This document shows positions 25,476 through 33,725 of a DNA stretch of 64,000 nt, piece by piece. A program made the translations under genes and the position numbers. Source of the stretch: Mesonia hippocampi (lineage in GTDB: Bacteria; Bacteroidota; Bacteroidia; Flavobacteriales; Flavobacteriaceae); assembly GCF_014197445.1 (NCBI RefSeq), contig NZ_JACIFO010000007.1:1-64000 (forward strand), written 5' to 3'. Each line of letters opens with the position of its first letter. Within the stretch, counting starts at the first letter, position 1. A model generated the notes under the pieces. The model worked only from the letters and a program-made list of their open reading frames with translations. It was not told where the DNA came from and made no database searches.

Positions 25476-27223
25476 CTAAAATATTTAACCCAAAAGATTG
25501 GTTAGAAGTTCCTAAAGAGCCAACAAAACCAAAAAGCAACACAGCAACAACCAATGTTGTTGCTGTTGCTGATACAGACATTGAATCCTACATTTCAGCA
25601 ATCGAGCAATCAAGCACAGACATAACAGGAAGTTATGCCACTTGGAGAGATTTAGGCTTTGCTTTAGCAGAAGAATATGGAGAAACAGGAAGAGATTATT
25701 TCCATCGTATAAGTAAAAATTATGCAGGTTACGATACCAAAGAATGTGATGCACAATTCGATAAATGCTTAAACGCAAAAGGACACGGAATTACAATTGC
25801 TACCTTTTATCACTATGCACATCAATCAGGTGTCAAACCGACTAAACTACAAAACAACAACGAAGTTGCAACAAAGGTTGCAACTGTAGTTGACACACCA
25901 AATGAATCTATGCCAACAATACCAGAAACGGTATATGAGAATTTGCCACAGTTTTTACAACAAGTTGTAAACCCTGCTAATGGACAGGAAGAAAAGGACA
26001 TTTTATTGTTAGGCGCATTAACAGCATTTAGTGCGTGTTTTCCTAAACTCTTCGGAATCTATGACCAACGTAAAGTGTTCAGCAACTTATATTTATTTGT
26101 AACCGCACCTGCATCTGCAGGTAAAGGAAGGCTTAACCAAATTAAAAATTTGGTAGAGCCTGTACACAAATTAAAACGAGAACAAGCCAAAGTGCTAAAA
26201 CAGCAATTTCAAGCAGAAACTGCTACTTACAATATGAACAAAGGCAAAGATGAAAACTTGGAAAAACCAAGTAAGCCACCAGAACGAATGTTGTTTATTC
26301 CTGCTAACAATAGTGTAACAGGCGTATATCAATTAATTTCTGATAATAAAGGCAGAGGGTTAATTTTTGAAACCGAAGGCGATACGTTAGCACAAGCCTT
26401 TAAAAGCGATTATGGTAATTATTCCGATGGTTTTCGTAAAGCCTTTCATCACGAAACTATAAGCTATTATCGCAGAACAGATAGAGAATATGTAGATATT
26501 GAAAGACCTTGTTTGTCAACGGTGTTGTCTGGTACACCTAAACAAGTGGCAACCTTAATACCCAATGCAGAAAATGGTTTGTTCAGTCGTTTTATGTTTT
26601 ACTATATGAATATTAAACCAACTTGGAAAAACGTGTTTCAAAATAGCAATAAGGTAGGTTTAGATGATTACTATAACCAATTAGGTAGTGAGTTTTTGGG
26701 ACTTTACAAAACGCTAAAAAACAATCCAGAGATTGAAATACGATTAACCACAACCCAACAACAGCAATTCAATACGTTTTTTGAATCCTTACAAACCAAA
26801 TACATCAACCTACAACCCGAAGAATACATCGCAACAATAAGGCGATTAGGCTTAATTGCGTTTAGGATAATGATGCTATTCACAGCTTTCCGCATTATGG
26901 AAGATGGTGATGTAAACGCAACTAAAGAATGTGAGGATATAGATTTTGAAAATGCACTAACTATTATTTCAATTTTAGTAAAACATAGTAGTAAAGTGTT
27001 TAACGACTTACCTATTGAGCAAAAAGCAACAAAACGTTTAAATAGAAAAGAACGCTTTTTAGAAAGTTTGCCAAAGCAATTTAGCAGGCAAGAGTATTTA
27101 GATTTAGCAACAAAGCAGAGCATCCCACACAAAACCGCAGAAGGCTATATTACCAAATTTGTAGAAGCAGGTTTAATACACAGAGAAGCACACAATAACT
27201 ATTCAAATCCTGCAAAGACGTAA
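25472..27223 (+). CDS. DUF3987 domain protein with PriCT-2-like N-terminus
   Basis: This 583-residue protein begins with a PriCT-2-like region (about 35-115: GSYATWRDLGFALAEEYGETG, TIATFYHYA), found C-terminal to primases. DUF3987 covers about 150-500, with a P-loop-like TAPASAGKGRL near residue 215 that suggests an ATPase of the VirE/helicase type. A helical C-terminus resembles a winged helix. With the overlapping VirE_N gene it forms a split primase-helicase-like pair. It is the last gene before the operator array of the mobile mystery pair. Confidence 0.78.
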   Translation: MTKIFNPKDWLEVPKEPTKPKSNTATTNVVAVADTDIESYISAIEQSSTDITGSYATWRDLGFALAEEYGETGRDYFHRISKNYAGYDTKECDAQFDKCLNAKGHGITIATFYHYAHQSGVKPTKLQNNNEVATKVATVVDTPNESMPTIPETVYENLPQFLQQVVNPANGQEEKDILLLGALTAFSACFPKLFGIYDQRKVFSNLYLFVTAPASAGKGRLNQIKNLVEPVHKLKREQAKVLKQQFQAETATYNMNKGKDENLEKPSKPPERMLFIPANNSVTGVYQLISDNKGRGLIFETEGDTLAQAFKSDYGNYSDGFRKAFHHETISYYRRTDREYVDIERPCLSTVLSGTPKQVATLIPNAENGLFSRFMFYYMNIKPTWKNVFQNSNKVGLDDYYNQLGSEFLGLYKTLKNNPEIEIRLTTTQQQQFNTFFESLQTKYINLQPEEYIATIRRLGLIAFRIMMLFTAFRIMEDGDVNATKECEDIDFENALTIISILVKHSSKVFNDLPIEQKATKRLNRKERFLESLPKQFSRQEYLDLATKQSIPHKTAEGYITKFVEAGLIHREAHNNYSNPAKT

Positions 27224-27260
27224 ATTAAGGATTTTAAGGATTTAAGGAATTAAAGATGTT

Positions 27261-27379
27261 ATGTCAGCCTATAGCCTTACTTTTTGTTTATTAATGTCAG
27301 TTTGTAAGCTGACGAAATATTTGTTTATGTCAGGTTAAAACCTTACGTTTGTAAATAATATGTCAGTCTAAAGCCTTAC
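27261..27379 (+). promoter_or_regulatory. four-copy operator array with exact 33-bp period
   Basis: The unit ATGTCAG-N8-CTTAC begins at 27261, 27294, 27327 and 27360, each exactly 33 bases apart (about three helical turns). The half-sites form GTCAG-N8-CTTAC; in the second copy the inverted repeat is perfect (GTCAG-N8-CTGAC). The last copy ends three bases before the start codon of mobile mystery protein A, a Xre-type protein. Cooperative binding by that protein to one DNA face is a natural reading (inference). Confidence 0.7.
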
Positions 27380-27382
27380 GTT

Positions 27383-27841
27383 ATGAACAAGAAGAGATTA
27401 CAATTAGAACAATTAGACCGAAAATTAAGAGGGTTTAATACAGCTGCTCAAGTAACGCCACCACCCACTGGTTGGCTCAAGGCGGTAAGAGTATCTTTGG
27501 GTATGTCTTTACAGCAGTTGGCAGATAAATTGTCTATTACAAAACAGAGTGTACAGGAGATTGAAACAAGGGAAAAAGAAGGAAACATAACCCTCAAAAC
27601 CTTAAAGGATACTGCAAGTGCGCTCGATATGCAATTGGTATATGGCTTCGTGCCTAAAGATGGTACGTTAGATGATTTAATAGAGCGAAAAGCCAAAGAA
27701 TTGGCGATACGCATTGTATCCAGAACGTCTAATACAATGAAATTGGAAGATCAAGAAAACTCTAAACAGCGCATTAAAAAAGCGATTGAAGAGCGCACAG
27801 CCATTATTAAAAACGAAATGCCAAAAATGCTATGGGATTAA
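27383..27841 (+). CDS. mobile mystery protein A (Xre-type helix-turn-helix)
   Basis: A 152-residue protein of the mobile mystery protein A family. A Cro/C1-type helix-turn-helix spans about 28-85 (PPTGWLKAVRVSLGMSLQQLADKL, TKQSVQEIE) and a helical C-terminus follows. In mobile elements it is paired with mobile mystery protein B, a Fic-domain protein, as here with a 10-base overlap. It is likely the antitoxin-like repressor of the pair. The four-copy operator array directly upstream is its probable target. Confidence 0.88.
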   Translation: MNKKRLQLEQLDRKLRGFNTAAQVTPPPTGWLKAVRVSLGMSLQQLADKLSITKQSVQEIETREKEGNITLKTLKDTASALDMQLVYGFVPKDGTLDDLIERKAKELAIRIVSRTSNTMKLEDQENSKQRIKKAIEERTAIIKNEMPKMLWD

Positions 27842-28428
27842 ACTTGGACTACATAGATGGGCAAACCCCAATTGATGAAGAAGAAAAAGAGGGCTTACTC
27901 ATAGAAACCATATCCACTAAAGGTGAATTGGACGAGTTCGAACAACTCAATATCGAAGAAGCCTTACAGTGGATATTTGGTAAAAAGTTCAAACCCCAAC
28001 AGGTGTTCACAGAAAAATTTATTTGTGACTTACATAAGCGTATGTATGGCAATGTGTGGGCGTGGGCTGGAACATTCAGAAAAACAGAAAAAAACATAGG
28101 GGTTAAGAGTTATCTAATCCCAATGCAGTTAAAAGCGCTTTGTGATGATACGCTATTTTGGATAGAAAACGAAACCTATCCACCAGAGGAAATCGCAATT
28201 CGCTTTAAACATCGTTTAGTAAGCATACACTGTTTCCCTAATGGAAATGGGAGACATAGTAGATTAATGGCTGACATTATTATTGAAAAGCTATTTGGTA
28301 AAGAACCCTTTTCTTGGGGTGCGGCTAATCTCTCTAAAGATAGCGATACACGTAAAGCGTATCTTAAAGCAGTAAAACAAGCCGATAATAACCACTACAA
28401 ACCCTTATTAAACTTCGCTCTGTCTTAA
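27832..28428 (+). CDS. mobile mystery protein B (Fic domain)
   Basis: A 198-residue Fic-fold protein. The Fic motif reads H133-CFPN-GNGR-HSR; the catalytic His and the GNGR phosphate-binding loop are intact, while the usual acidic residue that coordinates magnesium is Asn137, and the usual Pro is Cys134. Fic enzymes transfer AMP or other nucleotides to target proteins. The pairing with the Xre-type gene upstream (10-base overlap) suggests a toxin-antitoxin-like stabilisation module for the island. The Asn is, as far as I remember, common in this subfamily, so chemistry may differ from classical Fic. Confidence 0.87.
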   Translation: MGLNLDYIDGQTPIDEEEKEGLLIETISTKGELDEFEQLNIEEALQWIFGKKFKPQQVFTEKFICDLHKRMYGNVWAWAGTFRKTEKNIGVKSYLIPMQLKALCDDTLFWIENETYPPEEIAIRFKHRLVSIHCFPNGNGRHSRLMADIIIEKLFGKEPFSWGAANLSKDSDTRKAYLKAVKQADNNHYKPLLNFALS

Positions 28429-28525
28429 TTAATAACAGCTCAATTTATAATCAGTTATCATAAAGCGGTCTTTCCTTTTTGTATTAAAAACGACCTACAA
28501 TTCGACTTTGGGACCCATAGCTGAA

Positions 28526-28588
28526 ATGTCCGTTAAAAACAAAAAGCTGTTTGAGAAATGTATTTCGAGTTCTTTTTGTTTAGGACAT
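28526..28588. other. 63-nt imperfect hairpin in intergenic region
   Basis: In the gap 28429-28793, ATGTCC (28526-28531) pairs with GGACAT (28583-28588), and AAACAAAAAG (28537-28546) with CTTTTTGTTT (28572-28581). A smaller GAAAT/ATTTC stem sits in the loop. It could be the terminator region of the Fic gene or a structured RNA. The rest of the gap is AT-rich without an open frame. Confidence 0.4.
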
Positions 28589-28769
28589 AAAGCGTAATGG
28601 GTAAATAAGAATTGTAAGCCTAGATTTTTTTGTTTCTTTTTTGATCAATGCAAAAAAGAATAAAATAATCACTTAATTCCTCAATATCCTCAACTTCCTC
28701 ATTATCTGTTAACAACTGTTTATATCTTTTTATTTTCCTTTACTTACTTTTTCTTACATTAGACAGATA

Positions 28770-28781
28770 TTGACAAGTCAA
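28770..28781. promoter_or_regulatory. palindrome before the restriction-modification controller gene
   Basis: TTGAC-AA-GTCAA has perfect 5-base arms and ends 12 bases before the ATG of the controller-like gene. Controller proteins of restriction-modification systems bind short palindromes just upstream of their own genes, so this is a candidate site. Confidence 0.45.
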
Positions 28782-28793
28782 AATCTCTCTAAA

Positions 28794-29099
28794 ATGGCAT
28801 TTGGTAATTATATAAGGAAGTTAAGGGAAGAGAAGCAACTATTACTTCGTGAAGTAGCATCTCAAATGAGTATCGATACTGCGCTATTAAGTAAGATTGA
28901 ACGCGGTACACGTATCGCCAGAAAAGAACAAGTAGAGGATTTGGCAGAGGCTTTAAATGAAAGTGAAAATGAGCTACTAAAGCTTTGGATGGCAGATAAA
29001 ATTGTCAAAATGATTAAAGATGAATCCAACAGTACGGAAATCCTCAAAAAAGCAGAAGAAGAAATTAAGAACTTAACCAACAAAAAACAGCAGCTTTAA
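28794..29099 (+). CDS. Xre-family controller-like regulator of the restriction-modification gene
   Basis: A 101-residue Xre helix-turn-helix protein when read from the ATG at 28794 (MAFGNYIRKL). A TTG at 28770 would add eight residues but overlaps the palindrome. The HTH spans about 5-60 (LREEKQLLLREVASQMSIDTALLSKIERG). A charged helical tail follows. The stop codon is immediately followed by the ATG of the type IIG enzyme, so the two are coupled; this is the layout of a controller (C) protein that delays or tunes restriction. Confidence 0.85.
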   Translation: MAFGNYIRKLREEKQLLLREVASQMSIDTALLSKIERGTRIARKEQVEDLAEALNESENELLKLWMADKIVKMIKDESNSTEILKKAEEEIKNLTNKKQQL

Positions 29100-32000
29100 A
29101 TGGCACTATTTCAAACATCAGTATTAAAAACATATCTGGCGCAACAAGACACAGCTATTGTAGAGCGTGCCTATAAGAAATATACCAAGTATTTTCACAA
29201 TGCTACCATTCAGGAGAATATCAAAAACTCTAAAGAAGAACAATACCAGGCAAAGTTTCTGGACGAGCTGTTTGTTAACGTCTTGGATTATACCCTGAAT
29301 CCAAAACCTGATTTTAACATTACCACCGAGTTTAAAAACCAAAAAGGAGCAGGTAAGGCAGATGGAGCCATTTTAAAAAAATCTAAAGCCATTGGCGTAA
29401 TTGAACTTAAGGGAACCAATACCAAAGATTTAGAAAGCATCCGCAAACAGGCATTCGATTATAAAGCCAACCAAAAGGGCTGTGTGTATGTTATTACGTC
29501 CAATTTTGAGAAGTTGCGCTTTTACATCAATGATGCTACCGAGTTTTTGGAGTTCAATCTCTTTCAATTAGCACCAGGAGAATTTGCTTTAATGTACCTC
29601 TGTTTGCAAAAAGACAACATTCTCAACAATCTACCATTAACCATTAAAGAAGCATCTTTAGTAGAGGAAGACAAGATTACCAAACAGTTTTACAACGACT
29701 ATTCCGTATTTAAACGCGAACTCTTTAGAGACCTCGTAAAACGAAATGCCAAACGCATTAAATCCGAAGCTGTCACATCGAGCACTACCGAAAAACTTAA
29801 AAATTTAAGTTTAGAAGGTACTGAAGCGAAGCTTTCCGAGATGTCTCAAGAAACAGGCGAACTAAAATCACTCGAAAAAAACGTAAAACTTTCCCTATTC
29901 AAAAAATCACAGAAACTCATAGACCGTTTCCTGTTCATTTTCTTTGCTGAAGATAGAGACCTATTACCACCAAACTCAACCATACAGATTTTAGACAAGT
30001 GGAAAGCCGACATCGATTTTGGTGATGAACGTCCATTGTATAACCTCTTTAAACAATATTTTCATTTCTTGGATGAAGGTAGAAAAGGCACAACCTCAAG
30101 AGCAGAAATCTATGCCTATAATGGCGGATTGTTTAAACCGGATGCCATTTTAGATAGTTTGGAGATTGATGATGATTTGCTTTACAAACACGCCTATAAA
30201 CTCGCTAAATACGATTTTAGCAGTCAAGTAGATGTCAATATTTTAGGTCACATCTTTGAAAACTCGCTTAACGAAATAGAAAGCGTTAATGCCGAAATTG
30301 AAGGTGGTGAGTTTGATAAGCAAAAAAGCAAACGTAAAAAAGATGGCGTGTTCTACACACCTAAATACATTACCAAATACATTGTAGAAAATACTGTTGG
30401 TAAACTTTGTCAAGAGAAAAAAGACCAATTAGGTTTTAAGGAAGAAGCCTATTTCGAGATAAAAAAGGGAACACACCAAAACACCAAAAAGCAACTATTA
30501 GAAGTTTTAGATAATTACAGAGCGTGGTTACTGCAAATAACCATTTGCGACCCTGCTTGTGGCTCTGGAGCATTCTTAAACCAAGCGTTAGACTTTTTAA
30601 TAAAAGAACACCGTTACATCGATGAGCTAAAAGCAAAAGTATTGGGTGGTGGCCTTATTTTAAGCGATATAGAAAACACCATTTTAGAAAACAATATTTA
30701 CGGCGTAGACCTTAACGAAGAGTCTGTAGAAATTGCCAAATTATCCCTATGGTTACGCACCGCACAACCACGACGAAAACTCAACGATTTAAGCAACAAT
30801 ATTAAATGTGGTAACTCATTAATTGATAGTAAAACCGTTGCAGGAGATAAAGCCTTTAATTGGCAACAAGAATTTCCACAGATATTCAATCCGTCATTGC
30901 AAGGAGGCACAATGAAGCAATCTGCTGATGTAAAACAAGGCTTTGATGTAATTATTGGGAATCCGCCTTATGTTAATGCAAATGAATTAAAGAAAGGGCT
31001 TTCTAAAGACCAATACTCTTATTTAAAATCAAATTATGAAACAGCTAAAGGAACAGTAGACTTATATATTTATTTCTTTGAAAAAGGATTAGATATTATT
31101 AATCAAAAGGGTGTCCTGTCTTACATAACGCCGAATAGATTTTTGTCAGCAAGCTATGGTAAGGCATTAAGAGAAATTTTGGTTAATCGATATGAAATAT
31201 TAAGCTTAATAGATTATTCTGACAAGCGAGTTTTTCAAGATGCGAGTACTTATCCTGTCATTTCCTTTTTAAAGAAAAAAGAGAGAGAAAACTATAAAGT
31301 AACAACAGGAAGGTTTGATGAAATTTCAAAACAAATTATTGAATCTAAATTTGATTCAAAAAAACTAAATGTTTTGGAGGATTATATTTTAGGTTTTTTA
31401 TTGAATGATAAATTAATAATAACTGAAAAAATTATTAATCAATCTGAAAGTTTAGAAAATGTAGGAAAGATTAATGCGACTTCAACCGCAAGTGAGGCTG
31501 ATGATTATTCTAAACTTATTACTGAAGATGGTCAAGGTTATAAATTAATTAATACAGGAACAATAGACCCTTATTCTACAACTTGGGGAATTTCTGAATT
31601 AACTGATAAAGGCAGAAAATTGTTAACACCTTTTTTACCCAAAGAATCAGAAAGCATTTCTGAAAATAGACATAATTTATATTCAGCACCTAAAATTATT
31701 ATTGCAAAAATAGGATTAAGGTGTGAAGCTTTTTATGATGACAAAGGGGAATATTCATCTATAAATACAAATTGTATTCATTCATTTAGTGAAGATTATT
31801 TGCCAGAATATATACAATGCTGGATTAATTCAAAATTGTATAATTATATGTTCGAGTGCTTCTTTGATGGTTTAAGAATGTCAGGTGGGTATCTACTATT
31901 TTCAGCACCTAATTTGCGAAATACTTATATAAAGAGAACACCTATTGACAGACAGAATCTTTTTACCCAATTATCCCAAGATTTACAGAAGAAAAATAGT

Positions 32001-32324
32001 GATTTCAATATTATGCTTGCACGCTTTAGTAGTTTCTTTTCTAATAGTATAGAAATAGAAAAACTAACCCGCAAACTACAAAACTGGCACGAGTTAGACT
32101 TTGCAGTCTTTATAAAAGAACTCAACAAAGCCATTAAAAAAGCAGGTGGCACACCGCTTACCAAAAAAGACGAGTTTGAGTGGTTGGAACTTTTTGAGGA
32201 CAACAAGAATAAAGCCGAAGAGCTACAAACCCAAATCACTCAAACAGAAAAAACAATTGACACTATGGTGTACGATTTATATGGCTTAACAGAAGAAGAA
32301 CGAAACATTGTAGAAAATAGTTAA
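29100..32324 (+). CDS. type IIG-like restriction-modification enzyme (N6-adenine methyltransferase fused to nuclease)
   Basis: A 1074-residue single-chain enzyme of the Eco57I type. The N-terminal PD-(D/E)xK nuclease has Asp88 and Glu102-Leu-Lys104 (GKADGAIL, IELKG). A helical linker leads to the gamma-class methyltransferase core: GVFYTPKYI near 416, SAM-binding DPACGSGAF at 484-492, and catalytic NPPY at 621-624. The C-terminal ~400 residues are the TaqI-like target-recognition region (FSAPNLRN), ending in a helical coiled segment. Both activities appear intact. The recognition site cannot be read from sequence. It is co-translated with the Xre controller upstream and lies 8 bases before the ApeA-like gene. 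Confidence 0.92.
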   Translation: MALFQTSVLKTYLAQQDTAIVERAYKKYTKYFHNATIQENIKNSKEEQYQAKFLDELFVNVLDYTLNPKPDFNITTEFKNQKGAGKADGAILKKSKAIGVIELKGTNTKDLESIRKQAFDYKANQKGCVYVITSNFEKLRFYINDATEFLEFNLFQLAPGEFALMYLCLQKDNILNNLPLTIKEASLVEEDKITKQFYNDYSVFKRELFRDLVKRNAKRIKSEAVTSSTTEKLKNLSLEGTEAKLSEMSQETGELKSLEKNVKLSLFKKSQKLIDRFLFIFFAEDRDLLPPNSTIQILDKWKADIDFGDERPLYNLFKQYFHFLDEGRKGTTSRAEIYAYNGGLFKPDAILDSLEIDDDLLYKHAYKLAKYDFSSQVDVNILGHIFENSLNEIESVNAEIEGGEFDKQKSKRKKDGVFYTPKYITKYIVENTVGKLCQEKKDQLGFKEEAYFEIKKGTHQNTKKQLLEVLDNYRAWLLQITICDPACGSGAFLNQALDFLIKEHRYIDELKAKVLGGGLILSDIENTILENNIYGVDLNEESVEIAKLSLWLRTAQPRRKLNDLSNNIKCGNSLIDSKTVAGDKAFNWQQEFPQIFNPSLQGGTMKQSADVKQGFDVIIGNPPYVNANELKKGLSKDQYSYLKSNYETAKGTVDLYIYFFEKGLDIINQKGVLSYITPNRFLSASYGKALREILVNRYEILSLIDYSDKRVFQDASTYPVISFLKKKERENYKVTTGRFDEISKQIIESKFDSKKLNVLEDYILGFLLNDKLIITEKIINQSESLENVGKINATSTASEADDYSKLITEDGQGYKLINTGTIDPYSTTWGISELTDKGRKLLTPFLPKESESISENRHNLYSAPKIIIAKIGLRCEAFYDDKGEYSSINTNCIHSFSEDYLPEYIQCWINSKLYNYMFECFFDGLRMSGGYLLFSAPNLRNTYIKRTPIDRQNLFTQLSQDLQKKNSDFNIMLARFSSFFSNSIEIEKLTRKLQNWHELDFAVFIKELNKAIKKAGGTPLTKKDEFEWLELFEDNKNKAEELQTQITQTEKTIDTMVYDLYGLTEEERNIVENS

Positions 32325-32332
32325 AAGTAGTT

Positions 32333-33562
32333 ATGTTTAAGGAAAATAAATATTTCGGTGAAGTATGGTTTAAGGATTCAGAGGATACTAAATGCTTCTG
32401 TGTTCTTGAATTGATAGATGATAAAATATTTATTACTACAAACCTCACCGAAAAATATACAGCTTATCAAATAGACGTGATTTATGGTATGTTCACAGGT
32501 TTGGGCTATGTAACCTTTGTTAACTGTAATATTCAGCACAGTAGTACTGGCATTGTTGAAACTAAAGTTTATAGACCTAAATACACTTTTGTTTGTGCCT
32601 ATCATCTAATAGACCCTATAAACCTCAAGACAAATGAGTTTCAAATCGATAATGCAGCAATTGTCAAATGGGTAAGAAAAATGAACTGGTATAATTCAAT
32701 CGAAGATAAGGTTGAAAAACAAGAGGACATAAAACACCAAACAGTTATTTCAGAAGACTTAACGTTAACAATAACAAAATCTACTACATACACTTCCAAT
32801 CACGACTTTTTAAGAATGGATAACGTAGGCTATGTAGATTTCAAGTCAGGAAAGAATTTAAGTATTCTGGAGAGCATAGAACTTTACAATTCATTCCAAA
32901 AATTATTTCATTTCATTTATGGTAAATCTGTTCAGTTTAAGTCATTTAATTTTAAATGTTTAAGCTGTGGTAAGTGGGCTTCCTTATATTATAAGGATGA
33001 CTTTAATAAGGAGAACATTTCAGGGTTTATTACACTTGATTATGATACAATTAATGAAGATTTATCCAAAATAATTAAACATTGGTTTACGAATCCAGAT
33101 ATTACGTATTGTGCAGATATAATTATTGAAAATTTACTATCTGTTAAAACAAGTCATAGTAGAAGATTTACAAATTCTTACTCTGCTTTTGAAGCCTACA
33201 GTTTTAAATTCGGTAAAACATATAAAAACCCAACTGTTGAAAAGTATTTATTAGAGCATGAAGAGTTAATTCATAGAATTACTTCAATTCCTAAAAATGA
33301 AATCAAAGGATATGTTTCTAAAATTGTGAGACATAGGGATTATCTAACTCATCGAAATAAGATTAAGAATAACATTTTTTCTCAATTTGAGTTGCTATAC
33401 ATTTCCTTTTTATTGGATTATATAGTTGGTATTGGACTAATGGGCAAAATGGATGTTTCAGCAGAAGTTATAGATAAGATAATGTTAAGAGCAAAATCTA
33501 CTTATCAAGATATGCAATCAGTCAATAAACTTTTAAATAAAGATGTTTTAGATAACTCATAA
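32333..33562 (+). CDS. ApeA-like HEPN-domain anti-phage protein
   Basis: A 409-residue protein. The N-terminal ~300 residues resemble the ApeA N-terminal domain (FGEVWF near residue 8, a CLSCGKW motif near 209-215 that might bind metal). The C-terminal part is a HEPN domain with the RNase motif in HRDYLTHRNK (Arg335-x4-His340). ApeA is an abortive-infection HEPN RNase reported as an anti-phage system. It follows the type IIG enzyme by 8 bases and may share its transcript. Assignment to ApeA rests on my reading of the HEPN motif and overall layout; a related HEPN/MAE-type protein remains possible. Confidence 0.7.
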   Translation: MFKENKYFGEVWFKDSEDTKCFCVLELIDDKIFITTNLTEKYTAYQIDVIYGMFTGLGYVTFVNCNIQHSSTGIVETKVYRPKYTFVCAYHLIDPINLKTNEFQIDNAAIVKWVRKMNWYNSIEDKVEKQEDIKHQTVISEDLTLTITKSTTYTSNHDFLRMDNVGYVDFKSGKNLSILESIELYNSFQKLFHFIYGKSVQFKSFNFKCLSCGKWASLYYKDDFNKENISGFITLDYDTINEDLSKIIKHWFTNPDITYCADIIIENLLSVKTSHSRRFTNSYSAFEAYSFKFGKTYKNPTVEKYLLEHEELIHRITSIPKNEIKGYVSKIVRHRDYLTHRNKIKNNIFSQFELLYISFLLDYIVGIGLMGKMDVSAEVIDKIMLRAKSTYQDMQSVNKLLNKDVLDNS

Positions 33563-33580
33563 GTGACTACAAAAACAAAA

Positions 33581-33626
33581 AATATGGTAAAAAGTAGTAA
33601 AATATGGTATAAAGTTTGTACTTTTG
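33581..33626 (+). promoter_or_regulatory. promoter with tandem repeat upstream of the putative ncRNA / abiF
   Basis: A Bacteroidota -7 box TACTTTTG lies at 33619-33626. Directly upstream are two copies of AATATGGTA (33581-33589 and 33601-33609), 20 bases apart, a possible regulator site. Transcription would start near 33631-33634, just before the hairpin and almost 95 bases upstream of the abiF start. This separates abiF-Argonaute transcription from the ApeA gene. Confidence 0.55.
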
Positions 33627-33631
33627 CAGTA

Positions 33632-33680
33632 ACAGTACACACCACGCTACCCATTAGAACAGCGTCCCAGGGTGTGTCTT
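33632..33680 (+). ncRNA. putative structured RNA preceding abiF
   Basis: ACACACC (33637-33643) pairs perfectly with GGTGTGT (33671-33677). Inside it ACGCT (33644-33648) pairs with AGCGT (33661-33665), leaving a 5-base bulge CCCAG on one side and a 12-base loop. A -7 promoter box lies about five bases before it. AbiF genes are reported to be stably associated with a conserved ncRNA that acts as an RNA antitoxin, and this is the only strongly structured segment before the gene. Boundaries are uncertain. It could also be only a structured mRNA leader. Confidence 0.5.
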
Positions 33681-33725
33681 TTGCTTTATATACCTTCCTT
33701 TTGTTAAACAGTAATACAACCTTCA

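Noticed and set aside
26704-27132. 142-residue minus-strand open frame
   Set aside because: Antisense to the DUF3987 gene; no family features or start signals.
27261-27379. Regular 33-bp repeats that look like a small CRISPR array
   Set aside because: Only about 12 bases of each unit are conserved, the between-unit sequence is too short for spacers, and the array abuts the start of a Xre-type gene; no cas genes are present.
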